A stretch of DNA of 64,000 nucleotides from Nitrincola alkalisediminis (GCF_009821115.1 NZ_VYTY01000006.1:1-64000); one strand, 5' to 3'; numbered from the stretch's first letter, positions 10,505 to 21,843 are shown. A program made the numbers and translations. The notes: generated by a model not told the origin, from the sequence alone.

Positions 10505-11706
10505 CGTGTTGTAGGTAAGTGTGGGGCAATCTGTTCGATTAATTGACGTGCTAATTGGCGTTTTGATGTTTGAGGTAGGGATATTTCATCGGTAGATGTG
10601 ATTAACGTGACTTGGTTCTCATCACTATTAAAACCGATGCCAGCAATGGACACGTCGTTCGCAATAATCATATCTAACTGTTTACGAAGACGTTTCTCAC
10701 GTGCGTAACTTAAGACATCATTGGTTTCAGCAGCAAACCCTATGGTAAACGGTTTGTTGGGCAGGGCGGCAATGGTGGCAATAATATCTGGATTTTTGAC
10801 GAGTCTAATGTCCATTGACGCTTCTTTGCCCTTTTTGAGTTTGTTCGTCGATACGCTCTCTGGGCGATAGTCTGCAACGGCCGCCGCTCCGATAAACACA
10901 TCACAGTTTTCAACGGAATGTAGGGCGGCGTCTAACATATCTTGCGCGGATTCCACCATGATGCGTTTTACATGTGCAGGTGCGCTTAGATTAACTGGGC
11001 CACTGATTAAGGTAACCTCTGCACCTGCATCCGCTGCCGCTTCGGCTAAGGCGTATCCCATTTTGCCTGAGCTGTGGTTGGAGATGAATCGAACGGGGTC
11101 GATCGCTTCTCGTGTCGGGCCAGCGGTAATAACAACACGTTGACCATTAAGAACATCGTAATCAAATTGGTTGGCGATTGCCTGTAACAGAGCCTCTGGC
11201 TCTAGCATTCGTCCCATCCCTGTGTCTCCGCAGGCTTGTTCGCCAGATGCAGGTCCAAAGAACTGGATGCCTCTTGCCTGTAGAGCTTGAACGTTCAGTT
11301 GAGTTTGATGATCGCGCCACATGGCTTGATTCATGGCGGGGGCTAAGCACAAAGGTGCATCTGAGGCTAAGCACAGGGTGGTGAGAAGATCATTTCCCAT
11401 GCCTGCGGCAACACGTGCCATAAAATCGGCTGTTGCAGGGGCGACCAGAATTAGATCAGCCCAACGTGCCAGCTCAATGTGCCCCATGCCCGCTTCTGCT
11501 TCAGGGTCAAGAAGTTGTAGGTGAACAGGGTTCCCGGATAAGGCCTGCAGGGTCAAAGGCGTAATGAACTCTGCGGCTGCAGGTGTCATGACAACCCTGA
11601 CATCAGCTCCTGCTTTTTTAAGCATCCGAGTGAGCTCTGCGCTTTTGTATGCCGCAATTCCCCCTGTGATTCCGAGTAATATCTGTCGATTGGTGAGTCT
11701 TAGCAT
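10501..11706 (-). CDS. coaBC: Bifunctional phosphopantothenoylcysteine decarboxylase / phosphopantothenate-cysteine ligase
   Basis: A 401-residue fusion enzyme for two steps of coenzyme A synthesis. The N-terminal CoaC flavoprotein domain (about 1-180) has [16 protein letters not shown], the catalytic-His strand and the PAMNQAMW substrate loop. The C-terminal CoaB ligase domain (about 190-398) starts at [20 protein letters not shown] and has the KLKKGKE lysines. It overlaps dut and is divergent from radC. Confidence 0.96.
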   Translation of the reverse strand: MLRLTNRQILLGITGGIAAYKSAELTRMLKKAGADVRVVMTPAAAEFITPLTLQALSGNPVHLQLLDPEAEAGMGHIELARWADLILVAPATADFMARVAAGMGNDLLTTLCLASDAPLCLAPAMNQAMWRDHQTQLNVQALQARGIQFFGPASGEQACGDTGMGRMLEPEALLQAIANQFDYDVLNGQRVVITAGPTREAIDPVRFISNHSSGKMGYALAEAAADAGAEVTLISGPVNLSAPAHVKRIMVESAQDMLDAALHSVENCDVFIGAAAVADYRPESVSTNKLKKGKEASMDIRLVKNPDIIATIAALPNKPFTIGFAAETNDVLSYAREKRLRKQLDMIIANDVSIAGIGFNSDENQVTLITSTDEISLPQTSKRQLARQLIEQIAPHLPTTR

Positions 11707-11825
11707 GGCTTAGCGATCCGAGTTCCCATGTGTTCCAGAAGTTTGATAAGATAACATTTCACTTTGCATTTGCGTAGACTCGTTCAAGCGGGAAGCTTGA
11801 TAAATCGAAACCAGGGAAGTTAATC

Positions 11826-12500
11826 ATGTCTATACGTCATTGGCCTGTTGCAGAAAGGCCCAGAGAAAAACTTTTATCGCAAGGCGTTAACAGCCTATCT
11901 GATGCTGAGCTATTGGCCATTTTTTTACGAACGGGAATTGCGGGTAAATCAGCGGTTGATCTTGCCCGAGAGTTGCTTCATCGTTTTGGTGGCCTGCGTG
12001 CATTGATGGAAAGCCGTGAGTCTGACTTCTGTCAGGCACAAGGTTTAGGGCCCGCAAAGTATGTCCAGCTGCAGGCGGTTATGGAAATGTCGAGACGACA
12101 TTTAGAGTCTACTTTAATGAGAGACTCGGCGCTTGAAAGCCCACAGGTGGTTCGGCGTTACCTTTCGGCCAAGCTAAGGCATGAGCCTCGCGAAATCTTT
12201 GCATGCCTACTGCTTGATAATCGCCACAGAGTCATTCGCTATGAGGCTCTGTTTTTTGGAACGATTAACGCTGCATCCGTGTATCCGAGAGAAGTGGTAA
12301 AACTCGCATTAGCGTACAATGCGGCAGCCGTGATTCTCAGTCATAATCATCCGTCGGGGGTTGCGGAACCTTCTCAAGCGGATCGGCATATCACCGATCG
12401 CCTTGTCGAAGCCTTAGCAGTCGTTGATATTCGCGTTTTAGATCATATGGTTATCGGTGATAGTGAGGTGGTGTCGTTTGCCGAGCGAGGGTGGATTTAA
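11826..12500 (+). CDS. radC: RadC/YicR family JAMM-domain protein
   Basis: A 224-residue RadC-family protein with an N-terminal UPF0758 helical region and a C-terminal JAB1/MPN (JAMM) metallo-domain. The zinc motif [15 protein letters not shown] is intact. The biochemical role of RadC is unresolved. The order radC-rpmB-rpmG-mutM is as in E. coli. Confidence 0.93.
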   Translation: MSIRHWPVAERPREKLLSQGVNSLSDAELLAIFLRTGIAGKSAVDLARELLHRFGGLRALMESRESDFCQAQGLGPAKYVQLQAVMEMSRRHLESTLMRDSALESPQVVRRYLSAKLRHEPREIFACLLLDNRHRVIRYEALFFGTINAASVYPREVVKLALAYNAAAVILSHNHPSGVAEPSQADRHITDRLVEALAVVDIRVLDHMVIGDSEVVSFAERGWI

Positions 12501-12551
12501 TTCTGTTGGTGAAAAAATCATCAATTAACTGGTAAATAAAGGATAAAGCGG

Positions 12552-12557
12552 TATAAT
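12552..12557 (+). promoter_or_regulatory. Probable -10 of the rpmBG promoter
   Basis: A perfect TATAAT followed by ATGCGCCC lies 132 bp before rpmB, after the radC stop. The -35 region 17 bp upstream (CTGGTA) is poor. The long leader fits a separate ribosomal-protein promoter. Confidence 0.45.
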
Positions 12558-12688
12558 ATGCGCCCTTCTATCCCATAATGGTACGGTATTTTGTCCGGGT
12601 CAGTGGACGCTCCGCCTGAGAGAGTCATTTTGTCGCTCTCAATAAACATCGGATAGGGTCAATTAACGTATGTATCAGGATTAATACA

Positions 12689-12925
12689 ATGTCTCGAGTT
12701 TGTATGGTTACGGGTAAAAGCCCGATGACCGGAAACAATGTTTCACACTCTAACCGTAAAACGCGTCGTCGTTTTTTGCCTAACTTGCATTGGCACCGTT
12801 TTTGGGTTGAGAGCGAAAACCGCTTTGTACGTCTACGTGTATCGTCTAAAGGTATGCGTATCATTGATAAAAAGGGTATCGATTCAGTGTTGGCTGAATT
12901 GCGTACTCGTGGCGAAAAGGTTTAA
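12689..12925 (+). CDS. rpmB: 50S ribosomal protein L28
   Basis: A 78-residue L28 protein: [20 protein letters not shown] at the start, then the basic stretch [19 protein letters not shown]. The length equals that of E. coli L28. It is followed after 11 bp by rpmG with an AAGGAG site. Confidence 0.98.
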   Translation: MSRVCMVTGKSPMTGNNVSHSNRKTRRRFLPNLHWHRFWVESENRFVRLRVSSKGMRIIDKKGIDSVLAELRTRGEKV

Positions 12926-12936
12926 GGAGCTAGACG

Positions 12937-13107
12937 ATGGCAGCAAAAGGTGCTCGTGAGAAGATCCGCCTGGTTTCCTCAGCCGGAACAGGACACTTCT
13001 ACACTACTGACAAAAACAAGCGTAACACGCCAGACAAGTTCGAATTTAAAAAATACGATCCTGTTGTGCGTAAGCATGTAATCTATAAAGAAGCTAAAAT
13101 TAAGTAA
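12937..13107 (+). CDS. rpmG: 50S ribosomal protein L33
   Basis: A 56-residue L33: [20 protein letters not shown] at the start and ending [10 protein letters not shown]. There is no CxxC pair, so this is the zinc-independent form. A clear AAGGAG lies before the ATG. It is co-transcribed with rpmB and followed by a terminator. Confidence 0.97.
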   Translation: MAAKGAREKIRLVSSAGTGHFYTTDKNKRNTPDKFEFKKYDPVVRKHVIYKEAKIK

Positions 13108-13123
13108 TTCTTAATCCGCTTCG

Positions 13124-13166
13124 AAAAGCCCGGGCTTGGTTATACTGAGTTCGGGCTTTATTTTTT
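13124..13166 (+). terminator. Rho-independent terminator after rpmBG
   Basis: The arms AAAGCCCG and CGGGCTTT, separated by a long loop of about 19 nt, are followed by ATTTTTTGTTT. It starts 17 bp after the rpmG stop. Confidence 0.75.
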
Positions 13167-13302
13167 GTTTGATGCCTTGATAGGCTAAGGCCCCTTGGCC
13201 CACTTCTGTTACACTCTTGTTCGTATCTGTGTTGATCGGTATTGTGATTCCACACCGTATTTTTATATAGTCCTAAAACCTCGCTTAGTTAAGACAGTCA
13301 TC

Positions 13303-14115
13303 ATGCCTGAATTACCAGAAGTAGAAACCACCCGACGTGGAATAGAACCACACATTCTTCACCATTCGGTTGAGAAGGTCGTGATTCGTCAGCCTAAGCT
13401 GCGTTGGCCTGTGCCGGATAACTTGGCAAATTTGATTGAGCACCAATTAATTGAGGGTGTTTTTAGGCGCGGCAAGTACCTCCTCATTGATGTTGGCCAA
13501 GGGGTGATACTAATTCATCTGGGTATGTCGGGCAGTTTACGGATTGTTGAGCAAGGTACTCCCGTCGCTAAACATGATCATGCGGATTTTTGCTTGAGTT
13601 CAGGGCGCTTGATGCGTTTTACTGATCCTCGGCGCTTTGGTGCGATACTTTGGCAAGCAAAAAATGAGATGCATCCTTTGCTGGCGCGTTTAGGGCCAGA
13701 GCCCTTAACCGAAGCATTTAATGCTCAGTTTTTATTTTTGAAGTGTCAGGGGCGAACTCAGGCCATCAAAACCTTCTTGATGGATTCACAGGTTGTTGTA
13801 GGTGTGGGGAATATCTATGCCAATGAAGCTCTGTTTGCCGCCAACATTGACCCGCAAAAAGCAGCAGGTTTACTCTCAATACAGGAAATCGAGCGTTTGA
13901 CCCAAGAGGTTAAGCGGATACTGACGTATGCAGTGGAACGTGGCGGGACAACTCTGCGCGATTTTGTGGGAGGGGATGGTAAGCCTGGGTATTTCCAACA
14001 AGAGTTGTATGTCTATGGTCGTAAGGGATTGCCTTGTAAAGTCTGTAAGAATATCTTGGTAGAAGTCCGTATGGGGCAGCGCAGCACGGTGTTTTGTAAG
14101 GTTTGCCAGCACTAA
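13303..14115 (+). CDS. mutM: Formamidopyrimidine-DNA glycosylase (Fpg)
   Basis: A 270-residue bifunctional DNA glycosylase/AP lyase that removes 8-oxoguanine. I chose the ATG at 13303 because MutM must begin MPELPEVE: Pro2 is the catalytic nucleophile and Glu3 the acid. An upstream in-frame extension would bury Pro2. The H2TH region (VGVGNIYANEALF) and the C-terminal zinc finger with four Cys (CKVCKN ... FCKVCQ) are complete. Confidence 0.97.
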   Translation: MPELPEVETTRRGIEPHILHHSVEKVVIRQPKLRWPVPDNLANLIEHQLIEGVFRRGKYLLIDVGQGVILIHLGMSGSLRIVEQGTPVAKHDHADFCLSSGRLMRFTDPRRFGAILWQAKNEMHPLLARLGPEPLTEAFNAQFLFLKCQGRTQAIKTFLMDSQVVVGVGNIYANEALFAANIDPQKAAGLLSIQEIERLTQEVKRILTYAVERGGTTLRDFVGGDGKPGYFQQELYVYGRKGLPCKVCKNILVEVRMGQRSTVFCKVCQH

Positions 14116-14140
14116 TCATGAATCTGAAGAGGTCTAAAAC

Positions 14141-15058
14141 GTGAATATAGCATTTAACTGGTTGTCGATGACATCGGATACCGTTAATGAGGACCCTGTT
14201 CAGCGAGCAAAACTCCGACAAAAACTGGGTCTGGAGCCCTACTTGGCACGCCGAGAAGTACTTCGCTTTGTCAATGATGAAATACACGCAGAGCTGTATG
14301 TGTATGATGAAGCGGCACCAGTGATTTTGTTTCTACCAGGAATAGGCACCTATTCTGAGCTCTACGCTGAGTGTTTGTCTAACCTGTCCGATACTGGGTT
14401 TAACGTCATTGGCATTGATTTGCGAGGCCATGGTTATTCAAAAGGTGCACGCGGTGACTATCGAGTTGATCAGGTTGTTCGGGATCTGGTGCAGATCGTG
14501 GATGCTTTGTCAGAGCGCTTTAAAGGCCCGATTGGTGTTTATGGCTACTCAATTGGTGGGTTGCTTGCAGTCGCTTTAGCTGAGCAAGATACGCGTATTC
14601 AGTCTGTCTTGTGTGGCACCTTACTCGTGACTGAAATTGCGCCGGATGTATTGCATCAGTTTGGATGGGCCTGGACATGGGGCACTTCTTTGTTTTTTCC
14701 CGCGGCGCGCTTGCCCTTAAAATCGTTTATTGATTACGATCAGTTGTTATCCGGGCATCCAGCCGGTCGAGAAATCAATAATGATCCTAGAATTGTGTTT
14801 GACTATCCCATCGGAACTTTGGCCAGCTTATTTACGCATCCAAGTGGGGTAGCCAAAAAAGTCTATCCATTTAAGTCCGCTATTGTTCATGGCGAGAACG
14901 ATGAAGTGTTGCCTTATGAGTACTCTGAGCAAGTGGTGCGGACACTGCGTCACCCATTTGAACTCATCAAGGTGCCAGGAGAGGGGCATATGATTCCTTG
15001 GGACAATCCTAAGCAGCTGTCACAGGTTGTATCCGATTGGTTTAAGCGTAGTTTTTGA
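14141..15058 (+). CDS. Alpha/beta hydrolase (monoacylglycerol-lipase-like)
   Basis: A 305-residue alpha/beta-hydrolase with a GTG start 25 bp after mutM. It has the nucleophile elbow G135-Y-S137-I-G-G, an oxyanion-type LPGIGTYSE loop, IDLRGHGYSKGARG as in serine aminopeptidase/monoacylglycerol lipase enzymes, an acidic residue in GENDEVLP and the His in EGHMIPW. No signal peptide is visible. The substrate cannot be told from sequence. Confidence 0.8.
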   Translation: MNIAFNWLSMTSDTVNEDPVQRAKLRQKLGLEPYLARREVLRFVNDEIHAELYVYDEAAPVILFLPGIGTYSELYAECLSNLSDTGFNVIGIDLRGHGYSKGARGDYRVDQVVRDLVQIVDALSERFKGPIGVYGYSIGGLLAVALAEQDTRIQSVLCGTLLVTEIAPDVLHQFGWAWTWGTSLFFPAARLPLKSFIDYDQLLSGHPAGREINNDPRIVFDYPIGTLASLFTHPSGVAKKVYPFKSAIVHGENDEVLPYEYSEQVVRTLRHPFELIKVPGEGHMIPWDNPKQLSQVVSDWFKRSF

Positions 15059-15164
15059 TCGAGTCAGGTGGTTGCCATCAGGCATCGTTCCGCCATATGC
15101 GGTTTTAATCAAAACTGGGGTAAGGCATAGCGGCTGTGCTTGACATAAAAGTGCATGGCAACCT

Positions 15165-15316
15165 AAAAGCAAAAGGGGCATGTTATCCTTAACATGCCCC
15201 TCTTTTAAATTGGCTTTCCTAATCCTTGCGAACCCAAACATCGCTGCTCTGCTTTCTGCATCCGTGGTCGCTGTGCTTGCCTTCCTTCAATTCATTCCAT
15301 GAACAGGAGATCCACA
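15165..15316 (-). ncRNA. Candidate GGA-rich small RNA (CsrB/RsmY/RsmZ-like)
   Basis: This non-coding minus-strand stretch runs from just after a -10-like CATAAT (15328-15323) to a strong terminator (stem 15175-15185/15190-15200, then TTTTGCTTTT). Over about 150 nt it has seven GGA triplets (TCC on the plus strand at 15311, 15296, 15283, 15261, 15223, 15217 and 15186), five of them as ANGGA. One sits between TTCAT/ATGAA arms and one (AGGA) in the loop of the terminator hairpin. Repeated GGA in hairpin loops is the hallmark of RNAs that titrate CsrA/RsmA. The shared dyad upstream (15348-15370) supports regulated expression. No ORF is credible here. No homologue is recognised, so the call is by pattern. 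Confidence 0.6.
15171..15206. terminator. Strong bidirectional terminator
   Basis: A perfect 11-bp stem GGGGCATGTTA/TAACATGCCCC with a 4-nt loop is flanked by A/T runs on both sides. Read on plus it can end the mutM-hydrolase transcript (TCTTTT follows). Read on minus it ends the candidate small RNA (TTTTGCTTTT follows). Confidence 0.9.
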
Positions 15317-15347
15317 AGAGCTATTATGCCTACTGAAAAATTTTAGG

Positions 15348-15370
15348 ATATAGGAGTTTTTCCTAAAATG
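15348..15370 (-). promoter_or_regulatory. Dyad element TAGGA-N5-TCCTA, copy 1
   Basis: On the minus strand this holds TTAGGAAAAACTCCTA, a perfect 5-bp dyad (TAGGA/TCCTA) with a 5-bp spacer. The whole 23-bp block is identical to 52192-52214 on the plus strand. It lies 19 bp upstream of a CATAAT box for the minus-strand candidate small RNA. It looks like an activator operator. It does not match the GacA box TGTAAG-N6-CTTACA. Confidence 0.65.
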
Positions 15371-15426
15371 TCTTAAAACTTCAAAAAAGTGAAAAACTAT
15401 CCTTATCAAACAGGTGCCAGTCATTC

Positions 15427-15456
15427 TTGAACAGGCTAAGCTAGTTATCTTATAGA
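15427..15456 (+). promoter_or_regulatory. Sigma-70-type promoter upstream of hemB
   Basis: TTGAAC (-35, 15427-15432) and TATAGA (-10, 15451-15456) are separated by 18 bp, about 90 bp before the hemB start. Confidence 0.6.
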
Positions 15457-15468
15457 GTCTGTTTTTAG

Positions 15469-16554
<1,086 letters not shown>

Positions 16555-16565
16555 GGAAATTGCAA

Positions 16566-18737
16566 ATGAGTGAAGAGGTCGTTATAGAACAACTAGAAGC
16601 TGAAGCGCTCGCGGCGGCAGCCTTGCTTGAAAGTCGTGAAATTTTGCCGACGATAGACCCTATCGAGAAGGTGCCCGTCGATCTAAAAGCCTCGGAGTTG
16701 TATATCAACAGGGAACTCAGTCATTTGCAGTTTAACGTGCGCGTTTTGGAACAGGCACTTGATGAGCGTTATCCCTTGCTGGAACGGCTGATGTTTCTGT
16801 TGATTTTTTCGAGTAACCTCGACGAATTCTTCGAAATTCGAGTGGCTGAGCAGCTTCGCCAACTCAAGTACGGTCGTGAAGATGTCGGTCCTGATGCGAT
16901 GCACCCTCAAAAAGTGCTGGAGAAAATTCGCGAAATTTGCGAAGTGAATGTGGATCGCCAATACAAAATTCTCAATGAAATTATGTTTCCCGCACTCGAT
17001 GCGCAGGGCATTCGTTTTGTACGCAGAGGCGCTTGGACCACGGATCAAAAGCGTTGGGTTAAAGCCTTTTTTGAAGAAAAAATTGTTCCTGTGATCAGTC
17101 CAATCGGGTTAGATCCATCGCACCCTTTCCCGAGGCTGGTGAATAAAAGCTTGAACTTTATCGTTCAATTGGAAGGAAAAGATGCCTTTGGTCGTGAAAC
17201 CGGTCTTGCCATTATTCCAGCGCCAAGGTCTTTACCGCGACTGATTCGTTTACCGGATGAGCTGTGTGAAGGCGGTGATAACCTCATCTTCCTATCATCA
17301 ATTATCCATGAGTTTGCGGATGAACTCTTCCCTGGCATGCGTGTGAAAGGCTGTTACCAGTTCAGGATTACTCGAAATGCAGATTTAAGTTTCGATGTCG
17401 AAGAGGTGGAGGATTTGGCACGCACCTTAAGAGGGGAGCTTCATTCACGAAAATACGGGGATGCCGTGAGACTTGAAGTTGATCAACGCACTCCAGAGGA
17501 GTTGATCAGTTTCTTAATTGCAGAGTTTCATTTGAACGATAGCCAAGTGTATCGTGTGAATGGTCCCGTTAACTTAAACCGTTTGATGGCGGTGAGAGAC
17601 CTGGTGGACCATCCTAATTTACGTTGGAAACCCTTTACGCCGGGACTACCAGGTAAATTGAAAACCAGTAAAGATATTTTCGGTATCTTGCGTAAAAATG
17701 ATCAGTTGCTAATGCACCCCTTTCAGTCCTTCACACCGGTAATCGATTTGCTGAGGCAAGCGGCTAAAGACCCAGACGTGATTGCAATTAAACAAACCTT
17801 GTATCGGACAGGTGTTAAATCCGACATTGTTAACTCATTGGTCGAAGCCGCACGAAATGGCAAGGAAGTTACGGTTGTTATTGAGTTGCGCGCACGCTTT
17901 GATGAGGAAAGTAACTTGCAGCTGGCCAGTCGTTTACAAGAAGCTGGCTGCTTGGTTGTGTACGGTGTGGTTGGATATAAAACACACGCCAAAATGATGC
18001 TGATTATTCGCCGTGAGGGCAATAACTTAGTGCGCTACTGTCACTTAGGGACAGGGAACTATCACTCAGGTACGGCTCGCCTTTACACCGATTATAGCTA
18101 TTTGACCTGTGACAAGGACGTAGGGGAAGATGTGCATAAAGTCTTCCAGCAGTTGACCGGTATGGGCAAGATCCAAAAGCTGAAGAAATTATTTAATGCG
18201 CCTTTCACCTTGCATGCACGAATGATCGAGCTGATGCAGAACGAAATACGCAATGTCCAAGCTGGAAAGGTGGGCCGGATTGTTATAAAAGTAAATGGCT
18301 TAACTGAGCCACGCTTGATCCGCGGTTTGTATGAGGCGTCTCAAGCAGGTGTACAAATTGATCTGATCATTCGTGGAATGTGTCGACTGCGCCCTGAGTT
18401 GCCTGAAATCTCAGAGAACATTCGTGTGCATTCGATCATCGGTCGTTTCTTAGAGCATACCCGTGTTTACTATTTTGAAAACGCAGGTGACCCGCTGGTG
18501 TATTGCAGCAGTGCCGACTGGATGGAGCGCAACATGCTTAATCGTGTCGAAACAGGCTTCCAAATTATGGGTAAGCACGCTGAGCGTATCAAGAAAGAGC
18601 TAGACTATTACTTGAAAGATAACTGCCAAAGCTGGGAGTTGCATTCAGATGGAAGCTACTCGTTATTGCAACCAGCCGAAGGAGAAGAGCGCTTTAGTGC
18701 TCAGCAAGCGCTTTTAGAAGAGCTCGCAACACTCTAG
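16566..18737 (+). CDS. ppk1: Polyphosphate kinase 1
   Basis: A 723-residue PPK1 that polymerises the gamma-phosphate of ATP into inorganic polyphosphate. The second ATG (16566) is preferred because TTAAGGAA sits at better spacing. All domains are present: N-terminal ([24 protein letters not shown]), head, and two phospholipase-D-like C-terminal domains with [11 protein letters not shown], the autophosphorylated His in [12 protein letters not shown] and [20 protein letters not shown]. It is coupled to hemB, and a terminator follows. Confidence 0.97.
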   Translation: MSEEVVIEQLEAEALAAAALLESREILPTIDPIEKVPVDLKASELYINRELSHLQFNVRVLEQALDERYPLLERLMFLLIFSSNLDEFFEIRVAEQLRQLKYGREDVGPDAMHPQKVLEKIREICEVNVDRQYKILNEIMFPALDAQGIRFVRRGAWTTDQKRWVKAFFEEKIVPVISPIGLDPSHPFPRLVNKSLNFIVQLEGKDAFGRETGLAIIPAPRSLPRLIRLPDELCEGGDNLIFLSSIIHEFADELFPGMRVKGCYQFRITRNADLSFDVEEVEDLARTLRGELHSRKYGDAVRLEVDQRTPEELISFLIAEFHLNDSQVYRVNGPVNLNRLMAVRDLVDHPNLRWKPFTPGLPGKLKTSKDIFGILRKNDQLLMHPFQSFTPVIDLLRQAAKDPDVIAIKQTLYRTGVKSDIVNSLVEAARNGKEVTVVIELRARFDEESNLQLASRLQEAGCLVVYGVVGYKTHAKMMLIIRREGNNLVRYCHLGTGNYHSGTARLYTDYSYLTCDKDVGEDVHKVFQQLTGMGKIQKLKKLFNAPFTLHARMIELMQNEIRNVQAGKVGRIVIKVNGLTEPRLIRGLYEASQAGVQIDLIIRGMCRLRPELPEISENIRVHSIIGRFLEHTRVYYFENAGDPLVYCSSADWMERNMLNRVETGFQIMGKHAERIKKELDYYLKDNCQSWELHSDGSYSLLQPAEGEERFSAQQALLEELATL

Positions 18738-18763
18738 ATTCAGCCTTCCAAAGCGCATTCATG

Positions 18764-18793
18764 AACAGCGACGTATAATAGTCGCTGTTTTTG
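18764..18793 (+). terminator. Rho-independent terminator after ppk1
   Basis: The stem AACAGCGAC/GTCGCTGTT with an 8-nt loop is followed by TTTTTG, 27 bp after the ppk1 stop. Confidence 0.88.
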
Positions 18794-18859
18794 TCTGGAT
18801 GCGGATCAATAGCTGGTTTATATTACTAGGCTAGAGATAAGACGATATAAGGAATGGGC

Positions 18860-19774
18860 ATGACACTGACAGAGCTTCGTTACATTGTTACATTGGCTCA
18901 AGAACAACATTTTGGTCATGCTGCTGAGCGTTGCTTTGTTTCACAGCCGACGTTATCCATAGCAGTTAAAAAACTTGAAGACGAGTTAGGCGTAGCCCTT
19001 TTTGAGCGCAGCAAAAGTGCGGTGCGCGTGACGCCAGTGGGTGAAAAGGTGATACGTCAGGCACAAGTGGTTTTAGAGCAGGCAGAAGCGATTCGTGACT
19101 TAGCCAAAGAAGGTAAAGACCAGTTAGCCAGCCCCTTGCGTGTTGGCGCTATTTTTACGATAGGCCCGTACTTATTTCCTCATTTGATACCGCAGATGCA
19201 AGAGCTTGCGCCGCAAATGCCTTTGTATATCGAAGAGAACATGACCGAGACGTTACGCGGTAAAATACGCAATGGCGACTTAGATGCCATTATTATTGCT
19301 CTGCCTTTTAACGAAGCCGATGTTCTCACACGACCGCTGTATGAAGAACCTTTTATGATGGTGTTGCCAAAAGAGCATCCCCTCGGCTCAAAAAAAGAAG
19401 TTGACCCTTCAATTATAGGTGAGCTGAGAATGCTGCTTTTGGGCGAAGGTCACTGCTTTCGAGATCAAGTGCTAGAGGCATGCCCCACACTGAACCAATC
19501 CTTTCATAATCAACATACGGTGACTGAGGGTAGCTCCTTAGAGACGATTCGCATGATGGTGGCGTCGGGGTTAGGCTGCAGTGTGTTGCCTCAATCGGCG
19601 ATTGAGGGGCACCCCTCTAGCCATTTGGTGGCGGTGAGGCCTTTCTCTAAACCCAGCCCTATGCGAACGGTGGCTGTGGCTTGGCGAGCCAGTTTTCCGC
19701 GCCCGCAAGCGATAGAAGCACTTATGCAAGCGATCAGCCGTTGCCCACTTAAACCCATTCAATCAAAAGACTGA
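18860..19774 (+). CDS. oxyR: Hydrogen peroxide-sensing LysR regulator OxyR
   Basis: A 304-residue OxyR. Starting at the second ATG (18860; AAGGA 7 bp upstream) puts the redox cysteines exactly at C199 and C208 (GEGHCFRDQVLEAC), the E. coli numbering, which supports this start. The N-terminal helix-turn-helix (TELRYIVTLAQEQHFGHAAERCFVSQPTLS) is typical. Oxidation to the C199-C208 disulfide activates antioxidant genes (family knowledge). The TGA overlaps the recG ATG. Confidence 0.95.
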   Translation: MTLTELRYIVTLAQEQHFGHAAERCFVSQPTLSIAVKKLEDELGVALFERSKSAVRVTPVGEKVIRQAQVVLEQAEAIRDLAKEGKDQLASPLRVGAIFTIGPYLFPHLIPQMQELAPQMPLYIEENMTETLRGKIRNGDLDAIIIALPFNEADVLTRPLYEEPFMMVLPKEHPLGSKKEVDPSIIGELRMLLLGEGHCFRDQVLEACPTLNQSFHNQHTVTEGSSLETIRMMVASGLGCSVLPQSAIEGHPSSHLVAVRPFSKPSPMRTVAVAWRASFPRPQAIEALMQAISRCPLKPIQSKD

Positions 19775-21843
19775 TGCAGCAAGAATCCCCCATTCGAGAT
19801 TTGAAGGGCGTTGGTGCGGCGTTAGAGCTTAAGTTACAGCGTTTAGGCATTACAACGATTCAAGGCTTAGTGCTCCACTTACCGATACGCTATCAAGATC
19901 GAACGCGTGTCCGTGCCCTAGCCGAGGTTAGCCCGGGTGATGAGTGTGTCATTCAAGGCGACATTCAAAGCACGGACATTGTGCAAGGTCGAAGACGCGC
20001 GCTCGTCTGCCGACTTAGAGATGAAACGGGGGGGATCACTCTGCGTTTTTTCCATTTTGCGGCTGCTCAAATTAAAATCCTGTCCCCCGGGAAACGCCTT
20101 CGTTGTTTTGGTGAGGTTCGCCCGGGGCCCTCAGGGCTGGAAATGATTCACCCTGAGTACCGATTAATCACTCAGGACGAGAGAGAGGTTACGGAAGATA
20201 CACTCACGCCAGTCTATCCGTTAACAGAAGGGTTGCCTCAAGGGCGTTTGAGAACCTTGATTCACCAAGCCCTTGAGCAGCTCAAGATCCGTGGCTTAAA
20301 CGACTTGTTACCGCTTGAGGTCAAACAGCATTGGCGTTTGCCGGACCTTCTTGAGGCATTACTTTATTTGCATCAGCCTCCACCCTCAGCCAATCTTGCC
20401 TTACTTGAAACTGGACGTCATCCAGCGCAGCAGCGTTTGGCGTTAGAAGAGCTCTTGGCGCATCATTTGTCGTTGCTGAAAGTTCGACAGCAGGTGCAAC
20501 AGCAACGTGCGCAGCCTCTACCCAGTATGGGTGAGTTGGAAGCGCGTTTTCTGCAAAATCTACCGTTTGCTTTGACGTCGGCACAGACTAGGGTGAGTGA
20601 CGAGGTCTCTGTAGACTTGTCACGGTCTACGCCGATGCTGCGCCTAGTGCAGGGAGATGTGGGATCGGGAAAAACCATGATTGCGGCTTTAGCTGCGTTG
20701 AAAGCGATAGGACAGGGTTGCCAAGCCGCGGTGATGGCGCCAACAGAAATCTTAGCTGAACAGCACTTTTCGAACTTTAAAGTCTGGTTTGAGCCGTTGG
20801 GGATTACCGTGGCATGGTTGGCTGGCAAGGTGAAAGGCAAGCAGCGCTTAGAGCAGCTGCAACGGATCGCATCAGGAGACGCCGCCTTGGTTGTAGGCAC
20901 TCATGCGTTGTTTCAAGAAGGTGTCACCTTTGCAAATTTAGTGTTGATCGTGATTGATGAGCAGCATCGCTTTGGGGTTCATCAACGGCTCAGCTTACGT
21001 GAAAAAGGGCGTGATGGGCGTATAGCCCCGCATCAGCTCATCATGACCGCAACGCCAATTCCACGTACCTTAACCATGACGGCCTATGCCGATTTGGATT
21101 GCTCAATTATTGATGAGTTACCGCCAGGGCGGACACCCGTTAACACCCTTGTCATTTCTGATACGAGGCGAGATGAAGTGGTTGAGCGGGTGCGTGCCGC
21201 CTGCTCTCAGGGCCGTCAGGCCTATTGGGTCTGTACATTAATTGAAGAGTCCGATGTGTTGGAGTCGCAAGCGGCAGAAATGGCTGCACAGTATTTAACC
21301 GAATCCTTGCCGGAGTTGCGTATCGGTTTGATTCATGGACGCATGAAGGCGACTGAAAAAGCCAAGATTATGTCGGCTTTTAAAGCAGCAGAGCTGGATT
21401 TATTGGTGGCGACGACGGTGATTGAGGTGGGAGTCGATGTCCCGAATGCCAGTTTAATGATTATTGAAAACCCTGAGCGTTTGGGGTTGGCACAGTTGCA
21501 CCAACTGAGAGGCAGGGTGGGGCGAGGCAGCGTCGAGAGTTACTGTGTGCTAATGTACCACGCGCCTTTATCCCAACAGGGTCGAGAGCGTTTACGGGTC
21601 ATGAAAGAAACCACCGATGGGTTCAAAATTGCCGAAAAGGATTTGGAATTGCGTGGCCCTGGCGAAGTCTTAGGTACTCGTCAAACGGGGTTAATGCAAC
21701 TTCGGATCGCAGACTTACAACGTGATGCCGATCTTCTTCCGGATGTAAAACAGATCGCGCAAGCCGTATTGACGCATGAAGGACTCAGCGATGCCATTAT
21801 TCAACGCTGGATGGGCAGCAGTGAAGCCTACGCTCAGGTATAA
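19774..21843 (+). CDS. recG: ATP-dependent DNA helicase RecG
   Basis: A 689-residue RecG that remodels stalled replication forks. It has an N-terminal wedge/OB domain (about 50-150), Walker A GDVGSGKTMIAA, the DEQHRFGV box (motif II), TATPIPRTL (motif III) and motif VI QLRGRVGRGS, plus the C-terminal RecG clamp. Its ATG overlaps the oxyR stop (TGATG), so the pair is probably co-translated. Confidence 0.97.
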   Translation: MQQESPIRDLKGVGAALELKLQRLGITTIQGLVLHLPIRYQDRTRVRALAEVSPGDECVIQGDIQSTDIVQGRRRALVCRLRDETGGITLRFFHFAAAQIKILSPGKRLRCFGEVRPGPSGLEMIHPEYRLITQDEREVTEDTLTPVYPLTEGLPQGRLRTLIHQALEQLKIRGLNDLLPLEVKQHWRLPDLLEALLYLHQPPPSANLALLETGRHPAQQRLALEELLAHHLSLLKVRQQVQQQRAQPLPSMGELEARFLQNLPFALTSAQTRVSDEVSVDLSRSTPMLRLVQGDVGSGKTMIAALAALKAIGQGCQAAVMAPTEILAEQHFSNFKVWFEPLGITVAWLAGKVKGKQRLEQLQRIASGDAALVVGTHALFQEGVTFANLVLIVIDEQHRFGVHQRLSLREKGRDGRIAPHQLIMTATPIPRTLTMTAYADLDCSIIDELPPGRTPVNTLVISDTRRDEVVERVRAACSQGRQAYWVCTLIEESDVLESQAAEMAAQYLTESLPELRIGLIHGRMKATEKAKIMSAFKAAELDLLVATTVIEVGVDVPNASLMIIENPERLGLAQLHQLRGRVGRGSVESYCVLMYHAPLSQQGRERLRVMKETTDGFKIAEKDLELRGPGEVLGTRQTGLMQLRIADLQRDADLLPDVKQIAQAVLTHEGLSDAIIQRWMGSSEAYAQV

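Noticed and set aside
15348-15370. Reading the dyad as a GacA/UvrY box
   Set aside because: The known GacA site is TGTAAG-N6-CTTACA. The dyad TAGGA-N5-TCCTA does not match it, so the regulator is left unnamed.
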